This document shows positions 12,747-26,700 of a DNA stretch of 64,000 nt, in pieces (positions within the stretch are counted from its first letter, which is position 1; each line of letters opens with the position of its first letter). Made by a program: the position numbers and the translations under genes. The stretch lies in assembly GCA_023846275.1 (NCBI GenBank), contig CM043878.1, forward strand, positions 11,725,501 through 11,789,500. The letters are read 5' to 3'. The DNA is from Vanilla planifolia (Eukaryota; Streptophyta; Magnoliopsida; Asparagales; Orchidaceae). The notes under the pieces were generated by a model. It saw only the letters and a list, made by a program, of their open reading frames with translations. It ran no database searches and was not told where the DNA came from.

Positions 12747-13776
12747 CTATTTAGGAATCATCTATAGCTCAAATGAGATTGCCTCAAGCTAAATCATCTC
12801 AAGAAGCCAATTGTAGAGATGAAATTATTCAAGAAGTTAAGAAGGTGCCTCAAGTGGTGCTGTGAGGCCTTTGTCTATGTAATGAGACAAGCAAAACTCC
12901 TTGAAGACAACTTGATTGATCTTTTAAAATAGGAATATTGGGAATGGCTCAATAACATACACAAACCATTAAAAATGTGGCACTGCCTTGATAGAAGAGT
13001 TGTTGACTGGAGCAATAAGTGCTCAATGATATTTGAAGGCTATTAAGTCGTGGGAAACTTCATCCACCTCAAACAAGGAATTCTCTCAGAATGTTAGGAT
13101 CAGGTGTAGTGATGAAAACATGCACTTAAAGTGGTCCACGCTTTGAAGTTCAACGTTAGGCATGATAGAGAGCGATCATAGTCTTTCTAGGGGTAGGCAC
13201 TGTTTCCACAAGATCATGTAAAGAGAGTGGCATAGTTGTCAATAGACCCTTAGATTGCAATATATTGGGGTAAGAACTTTGGGAGCTCAAGATATTCTCA
13301 AACACATCTACTAACAATGTTATGTTACTAATTGGGTTGCATGGTAAATTGCTTCTCAATCGACTAAGATGACGGAGGTTAGTGCTTAAAATGGGCAACA
13401 TAGCTCTTGACAAGGCAATCAAGAATATATGGATAATCAGCTATAAAACAACAACAAATAAATATGTCATGCAACCACACACATGTAATTTTCCTCAGAA
13501 AAAGGCCTAAAGAAAACCCACTGCATGACAACATGAACATAGCATCCTAAATTTCCAATGTAGGCATGAACTATCCCAATAGTTATTTAGTCAAAGATAT
13601 TACCAATCTTAACTTCAGAAAAATAAGCAAATATGGAAATCCAAATAACAAAGCCATGTCAATACCAAATATGCTCTTGCAAACAGAAATCAATTCACAA
13701 TTTTTCTTGGCAGTATAACAGCCATATGAGAAATGGTGTAAAAGCTGGTATAAAAAAATTCCTACTTGGCTAATCA
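12747..13776. other. 3' flank of TMEM45-like gene
   Basis: This contains the presumed 3' UTR of the minus-strand TMEM45-like gene. A minus-strand frame of 88 codons at 13422-13156 was inspected and could not be assigned to any family. Confidence 0.4.
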
Positions 13777-14691
13777 TTAATAAGCACCTCCGAACCCATT
13801 CACGGATACAGAAACAGAACCATGGTGCTTTAGTTGATTCGTTTCCATATCTTCATCTGAATCAATCGAGAAATTCGACGCAGAGACATGCTCCATCCTA
13901 TGCAACTCTTTATCTATCGGAGAGTACCCTGCAGTCAACTGGCCACCAGCACCGCCACCAACTTTATCCGCCAAGGCCGCATAGATCCCCACAGCAACAA
14001 TGACGAGACCAGCTATGTGACAATTGAACTGAAGGGTAGCGATGGCACTGCCACGGTGTAAGTCCCCATGGGCACGGCAGACAACTGTGAAATTTGCACG
14101 GCTGCGACGGAGAAGTACGCAACCATGTGCCATCAAAGACGTAAATAAAGAAAATGCCATTTGAATGAGCCAGGAGCCATGGAGGGCAAGTCCTGCAGCT
14201 CGGGCAATGCGGGGAAAGGGAGAGGTGGGACGAGCAACTGCAAGTAGCGACGAAGCGGCACAGATGAGTATGGGGACAAAGAGGAGATCAAAGTAGCGAT
14301 TCTCAAGACCGTCCGGATCCTTGCTGTTTCGCAGACGGAAAAGGAGGAATTCCTGGGCAAAGGCAGACAGGGAGATGAGGTGGAGGGCGGAAGGGGGCAG
14401 AGGGAGCACAGAGTAGAGCGAGGCGAGAGACGAGAGGACGTAAAGAAGGAAGAAAAACGCTACAGGAAGGGACGAGGAGGGAAGGGATGCGCCGAGGGGG
14501 TCGATCGACGAGGCAGCCATGGCAGAGAAGATGGAGGAGACAAGGGAATCGGCGGCGTAGAGAACCGACAAGGCTGTGGCAACTGCGAAGGGGAGAAAGC
14601 GGGGCAGGTCGAAGGCGGCGGAAAGGGTCTCGATGGCGGCGAGGAGGATGAAGCCGACGCCGCCGACAGCATACGAGATAAATCCGGCCAT
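13777..14691 (-). CDS. TMEM45/DUF716 family multi-pass membrane protein, single exon
   Basis: An uninterrupted 304-codon frame starts at a true ATG and ends with TAA. The product is a string of hydrophobic helices, with the plant DUF716 hallmarks EFLLFRL at residues 114-120, HGSWLIQ at 171-177 and CHIAG near 224-228. It ends in a hydrophilic, acidic/serine-rich tail of about 60 residues that is probably cytosolic. Plant members are usually about 300 residues and often intronless, so this looks complete. Its biochemical function is unknown; it is related to animal TMEM45 proteins. The frame is strikingly GC-rich compared with the AT-rich DNA on both sides, and that produces long antisense and shifted frames over the same bases, which I regard as shadows. 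Confidence 0.93.
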   Translation of the reverse strand: MAGFISYAVGGVGFILLAAIETLSAAFDLPRFLPFAVATALSVLYAADSLVSSIFSAMAASSIDPLGASLPSSSLPVAFFFLLYVLSSLASLYSVLPLPPSALHLISLSAFAQEFLLFRLRNSKDPDGLENRYFDLLFVPILICAASSLLAVARPTSPFPRIARAAGLALHGSWLIQMAFSLFTSLMAHGCVLLRRSRANFTVVCRAHGDLHRGSAIATLQFNCHIAGLVIVAVGIYAALADKVGGGAGGQLTAGYSPIDKELHRMEHVSASNFSIDSDEDMETNQLKHHGSVSVSVNGFGGAY

Positions 14692-17600
14692 GGCGCTGGC
14701 TGAATCGAGCTGGAGAGAGGATTTGATTGAATTGCGTGTGAAGACCGGTCAAGACACTTGAATTCCAGTCAATGGATATTAAAAAAAATGAAAATTATTA
14801 TAGTTTTTTCGTGTAAGCAAACTTGTACAAGTTAACACATACAATTCGTTGTCGTCCGTTCGATCACATTTTTTTTTAAATTATTCGGATTTTCTTAAGT
14901 TCACACTACAAGTCCGCATAGAATCACCTCTTAAGCCATTTGAAACAAGCATTAAGAAGGTCTTCCAATTTGACAACGTTGAAGTTCCCATTAAGACAGT
15001 TTATTAAGTTCTTAATGAATAAGACCCACTAAAAGAGACTTGATCAAGTTGTCTATGTTAACAAACAAGAGAATCCTCCCATAGAGGCTTCAAATGGTCC
15101 TTTGGCCTACTAGTTTCTCGAGGTTAGACTCTTCTTGCACCTCAAGGAGTCATGTACAACTCAAGCAGGTGCAAGCCATGCACCAATTAGGCCTCTAACG
15201 ATAGAAATTTTAACATCATTTATAGAATTTATATCATCATCAAGTATTTAGTTATTGTGACAACGAATAACAGACCTCATTATCCAAAGAAGAACTATCA
15301 TAACCTTTAATATACATTTTTCTCTAGAGTTCAAATTGTTCAACAAAATCACAACCCTATGAAAATATTGTGTAAAACCCCCACGATGATCACTATAATA
15401 TCATAAGAATTTTTTATATATATAATACATGTAGTAGGAACTTTTATATACACGCATTAAATATTGGTATTTAATATAATAAAATTGATATTTTAAAATT
15501 TTTATGCATTATAATTAAAATAATATTATTTTAGTTATACAATTATTTTAAAATTTGATGATAAACATATTATTGTGAAGAACTCGTCACGAGGAATCTA
15601 TTGATATTTAGTTTATATTTTTTTAAACAAAGTATTTCAAATTATTGAAACAATAAAATAAAAAATTAAATTGATTTTTTTGTTTTTCTTTTTTTTCTTT
15701 CTATTTAGTAAGTGGTTGAAGTCTTATTTCTTTTGCCTTTTTCTTTTTTTTTTAATAAGAATTGGTAGCCTTTAGATATGAAAAGCTAAAGAAAAGAGTT
15801 TGAAAGAGTTCTTTATAATCGTAATCATGATGGGATTAAGCATGGTATAATCTTAATTATTTTTCAATTGGCTTGATCATCAACGTGTCTAGATTTTAGT
15901 TTTTTCATTTGTTTAAAATAAAAAATTTGTTTGAAGAGTTTATACTAATTCACACCTATCATTTCTTTGTATAATGGTTGATTGAAAGTTTGATTTTTTT
16001 TTTCCTTTGATCTTTTCTTTTTTCTAATTTGGTTTTCTTTCAAGTTTAATGTGAATTTGGAGTTCAATAAGTTAGTATTTATGAAAATATTAAATTGAGC
16101 TTGTGATTATAACAATCTATCTTACATTATTATTATTATTATTATTATTTTCTTATTTCTCTTTTTAACATTTCTGTTCAATATTATCATCTTTTTATAT
16201 TCTGACATCACTAAGTTAATCAATTAATTTACCCTTTTATGCATATTTGTATCTCATAACATTTGAATAATGATATTAAGAATATGTTGTATCATGTCAA
16301 AATAAGAATATATATAAAGAAAATGATTCCATATTATTATGTTCAACTCAATATGATGCTCAAGGACAATAATCAATAATATATTTATATTACAATTTTT
16401 TAAATTTATTTATTTGCTCTTATTGGAAAAATTTGTGTATTATTTTTTTTTAATTTAGGACTTTTTCTTTTTCTTTATGTTTTTACACATTGAAGATTAA
16501 AAATCTAATTTTAAATAGCCACTATTCTATTGCATCATAATTATAATGATAATTATAATTATTTTAATTTATAATTTAATTAAGTTACAAATTATATAAA
16601 TTAAAAAATTACTTAATTTTTTCATTTAAATGCAAAATCATTATTAAATCTTATCAATTTTTTTATCATTAAGATATTTTTTTCAACTTTTCCCCTTGTG
16701 TTTTACATTTTTTATTCAGTGTTTGCTTTTCTTGTAATTGTTTTTTTTTTATTCAGTGTTTCCCATATATTGAGTTTATACATAATTTTATTATAGTAAA
16801 CTCATTGCTTATATTGATAATATATTCTATATTTTTTTATAAGTTCAACCCAAAGTTTTAGACATTCAACTCGATTTTTCTAAATCAACAAGAAATCAAT
16901 AATTTCAAAATAATAGATCTTTTTACATGTTCATAATGCCATTCACACAATTCAAACTCTCTATGTAGGAATTTTCTTAGCTCAATTAGTGATTAGGCAT
17001 GCCAAGGATAATCAATTTGGAGATCTTCATACTATGTCTATCAAGAACTCACATGACTAAGCTACCCCTATTAGTCATAGCTATACTAATCATAACAAAA
17101 ACTCTCCTAACTAGATTATTATAGAACCATTTTAGCTCCTCTTCTTTAGCTTTTTACACCCATTCTTCTCTGTTAACTTGCATGCAACTACAATATCAAA
17201 TGCCTCAAAATTGGGAATATTCGAACATCACTTAAATTTTTAAAATTTGTGTTTAAATATTACTAAAAACTATTCATTATAATAAATTCAAGATATATCA
17301 TAGTTATTAAAATATAATTAGTTTGGTCATACTAAATTATCATTAAAAAAAAAGAATAACAATGCATAATTTTTTTTAAAATAATAAATAATAATATACT
17401 ATAATATATATATAATCAAAATAATTTTTATTTAAAAAATTCAAATTATACTTCAATAAGATAAAGTGCAAAATACTTATGACTATGAAATTAGGAAGTT
17501 ATTTAATTATTTGAAATTGAGCACGTGTAGACTAATAATTTGTTTATTATTTTAAATAAAAGTGGCACGATTTTTACAATTTAAAAATCATTTAGACGTT

Positions 17601-17774
17601 TGAAGTATATAATTTTATATGTGTGGTTAATTTACTAAATTAAATTTTTGTAATAATTATTTAAAATAGAAATGTCCGCGGTCTTCTTCATGATTTGCGG
17701 CTTCTTTAGGCGGCAAACCCTACTGCTGGTAGAACTTTCGACCCAGTTCTCTGATCAAGCTTTAGTCGTCTAAT
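14692..17774. other. Very AT-rich intergenic spacer between divergent genes
   Basis: The TMEM45-like gene (minus) and the CHR19-like gene (plus) diverge from this 3.1-kb spacer, so both promoters should lie in it. The middle (15.4-17.6 kb) is extremely AT-rich with many homopolymer runs, and no coding sequence was seen. The last 100 bases before 17,775 turn GC-richer and probably belong to the CHR19-like 5' UTR. No unambiguous TATA box was found for either gene. Confidence 0.55.
16126..16150. repeat. (ATT)n microsatellite
   Basis: About eight perfect ATT units in the AT-rich spacer. Confidence 0.9.
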
Positions 17775-20700
17775 ATGAGGCGCATCTTCGAGGAGATATC
17801 CGACGACGAGTGGGCCAAGCACTCCTTCAAACCTTCGAGGGTTCTGAAAAAGGGGAGAAGTTCTCCTCCACCGCTTATAGAATCCTTCGCCTACCGCTCT
17901 GGTAATGGCGGCATCGCGAACTCGAATGGTTTGAGTTCGGTGGACGTGGTGAATTTGGAAGACGAAGAGGACGGAGTAGAAGTGGAAGAGAAATTTTTGC
18001 CTGTCACCCGAGCTACCAGGGGAAGTTTGGTTAGGCGATACGTCGTAGACGAGGATAGCGACGATGAAGGTGGGAATGATCGCATTGACCTGTCGGGGGA
18101 GGATGAGGAAGATGCATTTTATTTTGGTATTTCTGAAAAAATAGAGGAAGAGGTAAAATGGGAGGAAAATGAGTTCGATGTAGTTGGCAATGCGATACAA
18201 AAGTGTGCCAAAATATCGGCAGATTTGAGACGGGAGCTCTATGGTTCGTCTGTTTCAGCATGCGATAGATATGCGGAGGTGGATGCTTCTTCTGCTAGAA
18301 TTGTTACCCAGGTACTGCTCGATGATTGTTGGCGGACGTTATTGTTTACTATTTTTACCGTTGATTGAAAGTGATGATAATATGTACTTATTTGGACGGC
18401 GGTTTGCTCACAGGAAGATATTAGCGAAGCTTGCTCAAATGAATGTTCAGAACTTGACTTGATTTTGAAGCCTTATCAGCTTGTTGGCGTTAATTTTCTT
18501 GTGTTGTTGTACCGGAAGAATATAGGCGGAGGTATGCTTGATGTAATCTTTCTAACATTTTTTTTAATAAATCTACAAACCATCGAAACTAGAAATTCTC
18601 AGAGCTATTTTGTGCTTGCTTATTCTACTTGGGTTAGAATCTAACTGATGCTGTGGATGAAGTAGAACAAAATATTGTTGTCATCTTTCTTTTTGTGGAG
18701 GATTGTTGTATATCACAGCTTTTGATAGTAGAGCCCCATTAAGTTAAAAGCATTAATATAATGACAGTTATGCTTCATGGCAAAATATAATATTTTAGAA
18801 AGCCAATTCTATTTGACAAGAACTAGAGTATAACAAAAAAACCCAAGCTTAATGCTATCCTACTTCAAGGGTTCTTGAGATAGTAGGAAAATAGAGGTGA
18901 GAGATTGAACGTGTTTGATATGAAATAAATCTTAGAAGAACATGTATTTTGCATAACTCAAAGATGGTATGCTCGGCATTTTGATTATATCGAAACAATG
19001 ATTTGGTTATAATTATTAATTATTACAATAGGGATTATGGTAGACCTTGGAATGGTAAGAGCTATTATAGAATGATTGGAACCAATTGAAATTCTAAAGA
19101 GTAGAATTTCCATGGGTTAGAAGATTTATCATGGGGCGTTGGTTCATTATACCATCTACAAAGGAAGATTTTAAGTGAAACATATCTACCACTAAATCTT
19201 TTGAGTTAATCAAGCTAAAAGGGCCTCAATTGTCAATTTTGTCGTCTCTTGCTTTGTTCATAATTGCTTGCAAGAGAGTTATTTTGTTAATAAGGTTATC
19301 ATGTTTGTATTTTAATTTGAGTTTGTATGGCATAAAATTGGATTAATTTAACTTGAAATGTGTGGCTAATTATGAAAAGCTATTGTTAGTGCAACACCTT
19401 TGTAATAGCGTAGAAACTTTATTGTTGAATCCGTTCGTTGTGTTTCCAACAAGTCATAAAGTCCTCCTTGCCTAACTCTATTTGCAACTCTAGATTTGGT
19501 GGGGGTGCACAATGATTATATAGAAAAAAGTTGTTACCATATTAGCAATCTATTTTGTTAGCCCTTGCATTTCTTCCTTGTGCTTTTCTGTAGCCCTTTT
19601 TTTCTCTTCATTTTCTTCAACTCTTTTTTGTGGGCAATCTTTTGCTTTTCTCACATTTTTTTAAGCTTCTTGGCCTTTTTTTTATTTTGAATCAATGTGT
19701 GTAATTTATTGTAAAATTCATTTTTCAATTGTCAAACCTTTTGACCTTTTTCTCAACTTGATCTTCATGGTAGAGAGAATTGGGCAATCGTGTTAGACCT
19801 TGAATCAATTGTGATGCCACTAAGGTAACGTACTTAGGGATGAATCTCTTAGCCTCATGGTCAATTGGAATCTTCAATAGGGGAAGAGCGTTATCGTGTT
19901 TTTGTAACAATCACAACCAACCTTGTTGATGTTTCTTAGACCTCGACCTTGTAGCATAGGGAGCCATGCTCTTGAGTCATCATGTTTTTACCTCTGTCAG
20001 TACTTTTACTGGAAGATTTTTATTGCTTGAAGCCACCTTAACCTCCTCCTGTTCCATTTGCATAGCTTCATTAGCATGATCCATTAATGGTTATACCTTC
20101 TAGTACCTTTCAATGGAAGAGGCTGAGAGGGAGAAATTGACTTCTTTCTCTTAGTTGTTGAGGAGTGTTTCCCATATTTTTGTTGATAGAGAATCCTTAG
20201 CTTGAATAGAAAAGGCTCTTGGGCTTAACTCACATTTGGATTAATCTCCATATAGCATAGTAGCTCCCTGGGGCGGTATATCATCAAAGTAGGGAAACCT
20301 GGGAAACAGCTTCCTCAATTGTCGTGCTTCTATTTTTGAATGTGCTTAATTTTCATCTACATCATGGAGGCCTTTGAACCCTCTAATCTATCCTTTTATG
20401 ACCATTGACTTTTCCCTCCAATTCAAGGAGTAAGCCAGAGCAAATTGTGTTGATTTAGACTGCTGCTATGTTCTTGGGCAAGTTTCTGTCATTCTTAGGG
20501 TTAGTAGATATCAAAGCCATTTCAAGATGAAGGCCATTCTTTTCAAGCACTCGAGCAATGTAGAATGTTGTAGTGATTGGTTTGGGGGCTATTTGTGTTG
20601 GTACGAGTCCATATTGGTTCAAAACACGTGGAACATCTTCATTGGAAGGTGTCAAGGAACTTCAAAAGCACAATGATCATCCTAGGATATCTTTTATTTG

Positions 20701-23700
20701 CGACACCAGGCTCGAACCTAGTGGTAGTGCAAAAAGCTTTGGCTAACTCCATCCTCAGTAATAAAATGTGACCAAGTGGAATGGTCATAAGAAGAGATTA
20801 AATTTGGTGAAGTTTATGGAAAGACAAGGGGAACACCCATATCTCCATATCATAACTTATCAAAGTTACCTTGCACATATGGTTCAAATATATTTACAAT
20901 TTTGTGTCATTTTGGATTCGAATTCCTTGCCTTCTTGGATTTGCTCCATCATTGAGATATAAAAACTTGCGGTTAGCTTTCTGCCCATTAGTTTCCTCTT
21001 AAGTGCATAGTGCCCACATTTCATTGTTGAAGGTATGGTAGCAACCAGCTGTCAATTTGCACTACTTCATGGCATACATTGCATTGAAGAAAAAACTTAT
21101 GTAAGTTTGGAATTGAATTCAAAGAGAATTGCAAAAATTCAAAAAGTGAATTATATCAAGTTGCTATTGGTACCTTCCAGCTCTTCATAAATAAAGAATT
21201 GGGTCGTCCGAGGATAACTGTTCAACTAAAAACTTGTTAGCAAATTATTGGGTTAGAATTGTCGACTCAGATTAACCTAACATCTCAACTTCCATTTTCT
21301 TTCGAGAGTCATACTGGCCTCATGAGCCAGTTATGGTTCAAGGATTTAATCGCTTGTTCTCTTTGGTTACGAAATAGTTCAGGTGGTTACTTGTTAACTC
21401 ATCCACACAGTGCACTTGTTCTGTGTTGCTTAAGCAAATAAGGTCTTTAATCTTGCATGTGGGTGAATTGTTCTCAACAGCCATATAGGATCCTTGAGAA
21501 GATTACTTAAGAGGATAAGAATTAATTATGTGAGAGAATTTTTGGATAACTGGTATTGTTGCTTCTGTAATTAAGAAAGGAAGATTCTAATTGGGATTGA
21601 TTAATCCCTTGACTTCCACATTACTAATCAATTGTAGCCTCTTAAGCAAATGGAGAATTGGCTTGTCCAATTTGGAACCCATGCATTCTACTCTCATGAC
21701 CTGATGGAGCTCTTTGTTCTTTGTACAACCTTCAAGACCTTGTATTCATAAAATACTTTTGTAGCTCTTCCAGCTGTTGTGCATCTATGTTTTTTTTCCA
21801 TTTGTAGGATTTTCCACTTAAATTCTTATCTTGATTACTTTTCTTTTAAGATACACCCAGTTTACATATTAAGATAGACCCAGTTTCCCTGCCTCACACT
21901 AGAATCACATTTTTACATATTCAGATAGACCCAGTTTTCCAAATTAAGACTCGGCAAAGCAATCTATTGAGGGTGACAATTCTTCTAGCTAACTTTTGAA
22001 CTTTGTAGTGTATGTTTTGTGCCTTCATCTTGAATGTTTTCTGGTTCACCTAAATGACTTTACGAAACCAAAAAATATGATGCTTTGTGGCGAAGGCTCC
22101 TAACAAACTCTTCGGTGAAAGAAGAGTTCTTCTAAGGGTGTCCATTGTCTATTTGAGGTTGGCGAGATGATCTTTCTGTATGTTGGTCTTGAGGAGATTT
22201 TCACCCATATATGCTATAACAGTCTTATTATGACGGTTTTTGAAATGGATCAGCCATTCTCTAATAGATGACAAATGAATTCTTTGGGACAAAAGGCAGC
22301 AAATTGGTAGTTAAGTATGTTTTCTCCTCATTGTTCTTAGTCATTTGCATATGTTGTTAAGCAAAGAATGATCTGACACTTCGATAACTAAACACAGTTG
22401 TTGAGTCTATTGGTTCATTCTTTGCTTCACAATTCTCTTTTGAGCAAGACAACTTTTTTTTAGAACAAGATTTTACTTGTCTGGCTACAAACCTCTTTAA
22501 GGTTTGTGAAAAAAAGGTTTGTGGCTACAATCCAAGGCACAATGTTTTTCTTTAGCCACAAGCTTTTCGGAGGCTTTTAAAAGTTTAAATTAAGGCTTTG
22601 TTTGCATATGGTTTTTGAATTTAGAAAGCCTTTTTAAAGGGAGGTTTGGAAAAAGAGTTTTCTATAAGTCAAAATGGAGCTTTGTTGAATTTATTTCTTG
22701 GGATTTTGGTACCTTTGAATTTGAGAAAGATAGACTATTGAAATTTTCTTTAAAATGGACCTAACAAACAAAACTTAAGTTTTCTTCATTGGCAAGAAGA
22801 AACCTTCAAGCAAATGAACTCTTGTTGCCAACTCTGGGAGATTTTGACTTTCCTTGTTCTTGAGAACTTGGAACCCATGAAAAAGAGGGATGACGTGGGG
22901 TACTGATTGTCTAAGCATAAACATTGCACAAACACTTTTCCATACACAAATTTATGTGAATTGTACTATAAGCACATTTTCATATGATGCATTTTATCTT
23001 TTCTAAATTGTGGGCTTCAGTGGGAGTCTTCATCAACTTCCATTTTTTGAAATTGTTTTTTTTTTGTATTAACTTGTTTTGAAACAGCCATATTGGCGGA
23101 TGAGATGGGACTTGGTAAGACAGTGCAGGTATCAAACTTTATCATTTATGAGAACCTTGTGCTGTTCTTTGGATTCTATCTTCATGGCTTCAATTTTCTT
23201 TTTACAGGCTGTTACATACTTAAGTTTGCTTAAGCACCTGAATGATGATCCTGGTCCACATTTGATTGTATGCCCGGCGTCTGTATTAGAGAATTGGGAA
23301 AGAGAATTGAAAAGGTGGTGCCCAACGTTCTCTGTTATCTTATTTCATGGGGCTGGAAGGGCAGTCTATGCAAAAGAATTGACCTCAATGGGCAAAGCTG
23401 GTTTTCCTCCTTCTTTCAATGTGCTACTTGCTTGTTACTCACTCTTTGAAAGACACAGGTGTGCAGGTTTTATAATTTCCATTCAGTTTAGCATGTTAAT
23501 GGGATGAAGAGTGTCTAAATGCCAATCGTGATGACCTCTTTCTTGCAGTTCACAGCAGAAAGATGACCGTAAAGCTCTGAAGCTGTGGAGATGGAGCTGT
23601 GTAATTTTAGATGAAGCTCATTTTATGAAAGATAAAAACAGTTATCGCTGGAAAAACCTCATGTCCGTTGCAAAAGGTGCACGCCAGCGTCTGATGTTAA

Positions 23701-26700
23701 CTGGAACCCCTCTTCAAAATGACTTGCATGTATAGTTCACCTTTATATCTCAGTTTTTTTGACTTCTTGCCAGTGTTTTATGATGTATTGTTAGCTATGG
23801 TCTTGGAATACTTTTCCATGATTATTATTTTGGAAATCCAGTGCTAACAATCATTGACCAATCAATACACTTGATGATTTGTCCACATCAGGTGTTCATA
23901 ACTATTTTTGTCTTGTTGGCTAGAGCGTGAGAATGACCATTATGGTTATAACAGAATTCCAGTTCTGCACACACAGGAATGCCAATTTATTCTTCATTTG
24001 CAAACTAATTCAACCATCATAGGTCCCATAGTTCTAGATTAGGAAACTTTTGAGCTTTTACTTCTCCTTTGGAACGTTGAACTTTTTTTATTTATCCATC
24101 ATTTTCTCATCCTAAGAGCTTGTAATTCTATTGTGGCATTTTTTTGCATCACAGTATCTTAAAACCAATTTCTTTTGTTGAAGTGCTCTTTTGTTTCTTT
24201 TTGGATTCATAATCTAGATTAATATTCTCTTTGTTGCCATTAATTGGAAAAATAGGCAGATTGAAAAGTTGAAGGTCAAATGTCATTATGAGTTATTCCT
24301 TTATCTTGTTCGCATTAAATAGTACTAGAAAATTCTTGTCAAAATGATTTAAATGTTTTGTTGTTCATTATTCCATTGATTTATGCCTCCCAACAATAAT
24401 GTGTGAGCTACATAGGGGTGATGGGCCTCTTCAATGTTTTGTTGTCTTAATGAGTGATGTAAGATAAGCTATATTAAGTGGATGATATTGAGTTGATCCA
24501 GTGAGTCATATAGAGTTTTTCTTTTCTTTAGTATATTTTGTTAGTTCTTTATTGGATTTTATGGAATCACGTATGAGGCTTATAAAGGTTTTATTTATTT
24601 TTGGGCATTTTCTTATTTTCGTAATTTATTATTTTTATTTTATTAGGCAGGGTAGTTTCATTATTTCTTGTTTTTGAGTTTAGGATTAATATTGTAATTA
24701 ATTTAAATTCTTTTCATGGAGTGAAAGAAGAAAGAACATTTTTTACTTGGCATTGCTTTTTTTCAAAGGTATGATTTCTTATTATACATATGTGCATATG
24801 TTTGGGTTGCGATCTTGACTTTTTCAGGTTACAATCCAAACATAACTGGGTTGCACTCCAAATTTAACTCCACGGTCTCCATGCTCGTTATTGCTGTTTT
24901 CCACAACAGATCTCAGCACAGGGTTTCATTTTGTCTCCTTTGTCATCAATTTTGGTATCATAGCTTAGTTGAAATCTTTTTGCAGGAATTCTAATCTTGC
25001 CTTCTTTATCAACATGTTTTTTGAATTGAAGCAACTTAATAAATAAAAAAATTGTAAAATATCAAAATATGTACAAAAAATGAGGTCTGATTTGAAGAAT
25101 TTTCATTTACCAATGAAACGAGTGAATCTTTGAGAGCAATAAATATCAAATTTGTATGGTTTTGAGTCAAGAAGGCTCTCCTAAAATTTTAGATTCCTTT
25201 GAGTTTAATTGATGGTCAAATTCACCAAACACTACTCTTAGGTAAAACATTCTAGGTCTTGGACAAACCTTGGTAAAGTTAGTTTTTTGTGAGCAATAAG
25301 GGTTGGTTCAAATGTGGTGATAAGTATGATAGACTTGTGGAACTTTAGATCTATCTAACTGTCAAATTTGCAATCGATGTTCATTTGGTTGTGCAAAAGT
25401 TTAATTATCGAGACAATTATTGTATTTATCTAAAAGTGTTATAATGAAGTGATGTATAAGAGTTTTACTTGGAAATAAGGAAACATGATGATAACTTTGG
25501 AATCTTCCCTAAAACTAGGCAACACCATGCCGAGTGAATTGAATGAGGCCTAGTGGCTAGATAACATTGTGAGTCTCAGATGGCGGTGCTTGTGTAGATT
25601 GATTGGAGTCTCGTTGGTTTCTCAAGCAACTGCATAAATTTTCTAGCTACAGCAATTGCCTTTGTTACCATGCATAGAACATCATTGAGAACTATTTTTG
25701 CAAAGTTTTTTCATGGTTCTATATGCATGGAAGAAGGAAAAGTATTAAAAACCAAAATCTCAAAAATGCACAAATTGAACTGGACCATTCATCCTGTGAT
25801 TGGCCTGAGCTGCTCGTGGTGGTTCTTGTTGAAGTGCTTAGGGGAATCTAAGTGAATTACCTTGGAGTGTTCCTTGGACTGCATAGGGCAGTCAGTTTTA
25901 GGATATGGGGTTGTTTGTTTTTGTATTGGGTCTTGTATTGCCTTAGAACAATCACCTTACATAATCCCGAAGATATTTGGACTGATATACTTAAGTGAAG
26001 TGCAAACTGTTAGTTGTGAAAAAATACAATGGGATGTCGTGAAACAATCTGAGTAGCCTCAATGTTCTCCAGCTTATAGATCATGTAATCCAGCTGAATA
26101 TCATATGTTGGAACCATAGGATGAACTGCCATTGTGATACCCAAGTACTCCATATACATATTGATATACAAACATCAAATATACACTAGAAAAATTTGAA
26201 AATTTGTTGGTTCCTCAGCAGATGGATATGTTTATGATCTTCTAGATTAGTGACATCAACTGTTGAATGCTCCTTGATGAATATAAAAGAGTTCATGAAA
26301 AGTCCTTCCTCATCTGATCACTAATCGGTTGCCAAAGTTTGCATATGTATAAGAAATTCCTATTGAATCGCCATTGAAAATTTGAATGAAATTCTCTTAT
26401 TCAACGTCATATCAATTCTATCATATGCTGCTTTGCCTTTAGCTGCATCAATTTCTAATCCTTTTATTTATATTCAAAATTTGGTTAGATGCAGATTGTT
26501 TTACACAAGCTCTATAGCTATGTTAGTTCCTTAGCAATTAGGTGGCCTAGCTTTGGCTTGAATTGTCTTTTCTTCATGGAAGTTTCCCATAGCTTAAAAT
26601 CCTCTTGCATTTACTTATTAGCTTTATACAGTTTTTGCATATCATCTAGCCATAGTTCAACCTTCATATCCCATATGTGAATTTGCTCTCATCCAATGAA

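Larger units (their letters stand above)
18532..23087 (+). other. CHR19-like intron 2, 4.6 kb, with retroelement remnants
   Basis: The donor follows the first base of an Ala codon and the acceptor precedes the Walker A exon. The intron holds a minus-strand gypsy RT remnant near 22.05-22.22 kb. A further minus-strand frame at 20655-20455 (including [15 protein letters not shown]) loosely resembles gag-like plant transposon proteins, which is a weak impression only. Confidence 0.6.

Noticed and set aside
14380..14761. Plus-strand open frames opposite the TMEM45-like gene
   Set aside because: They are rich in Gly/Glu/Arg, match no family and result from the GC-rich coding strand of the intact TMEM45-like gene.
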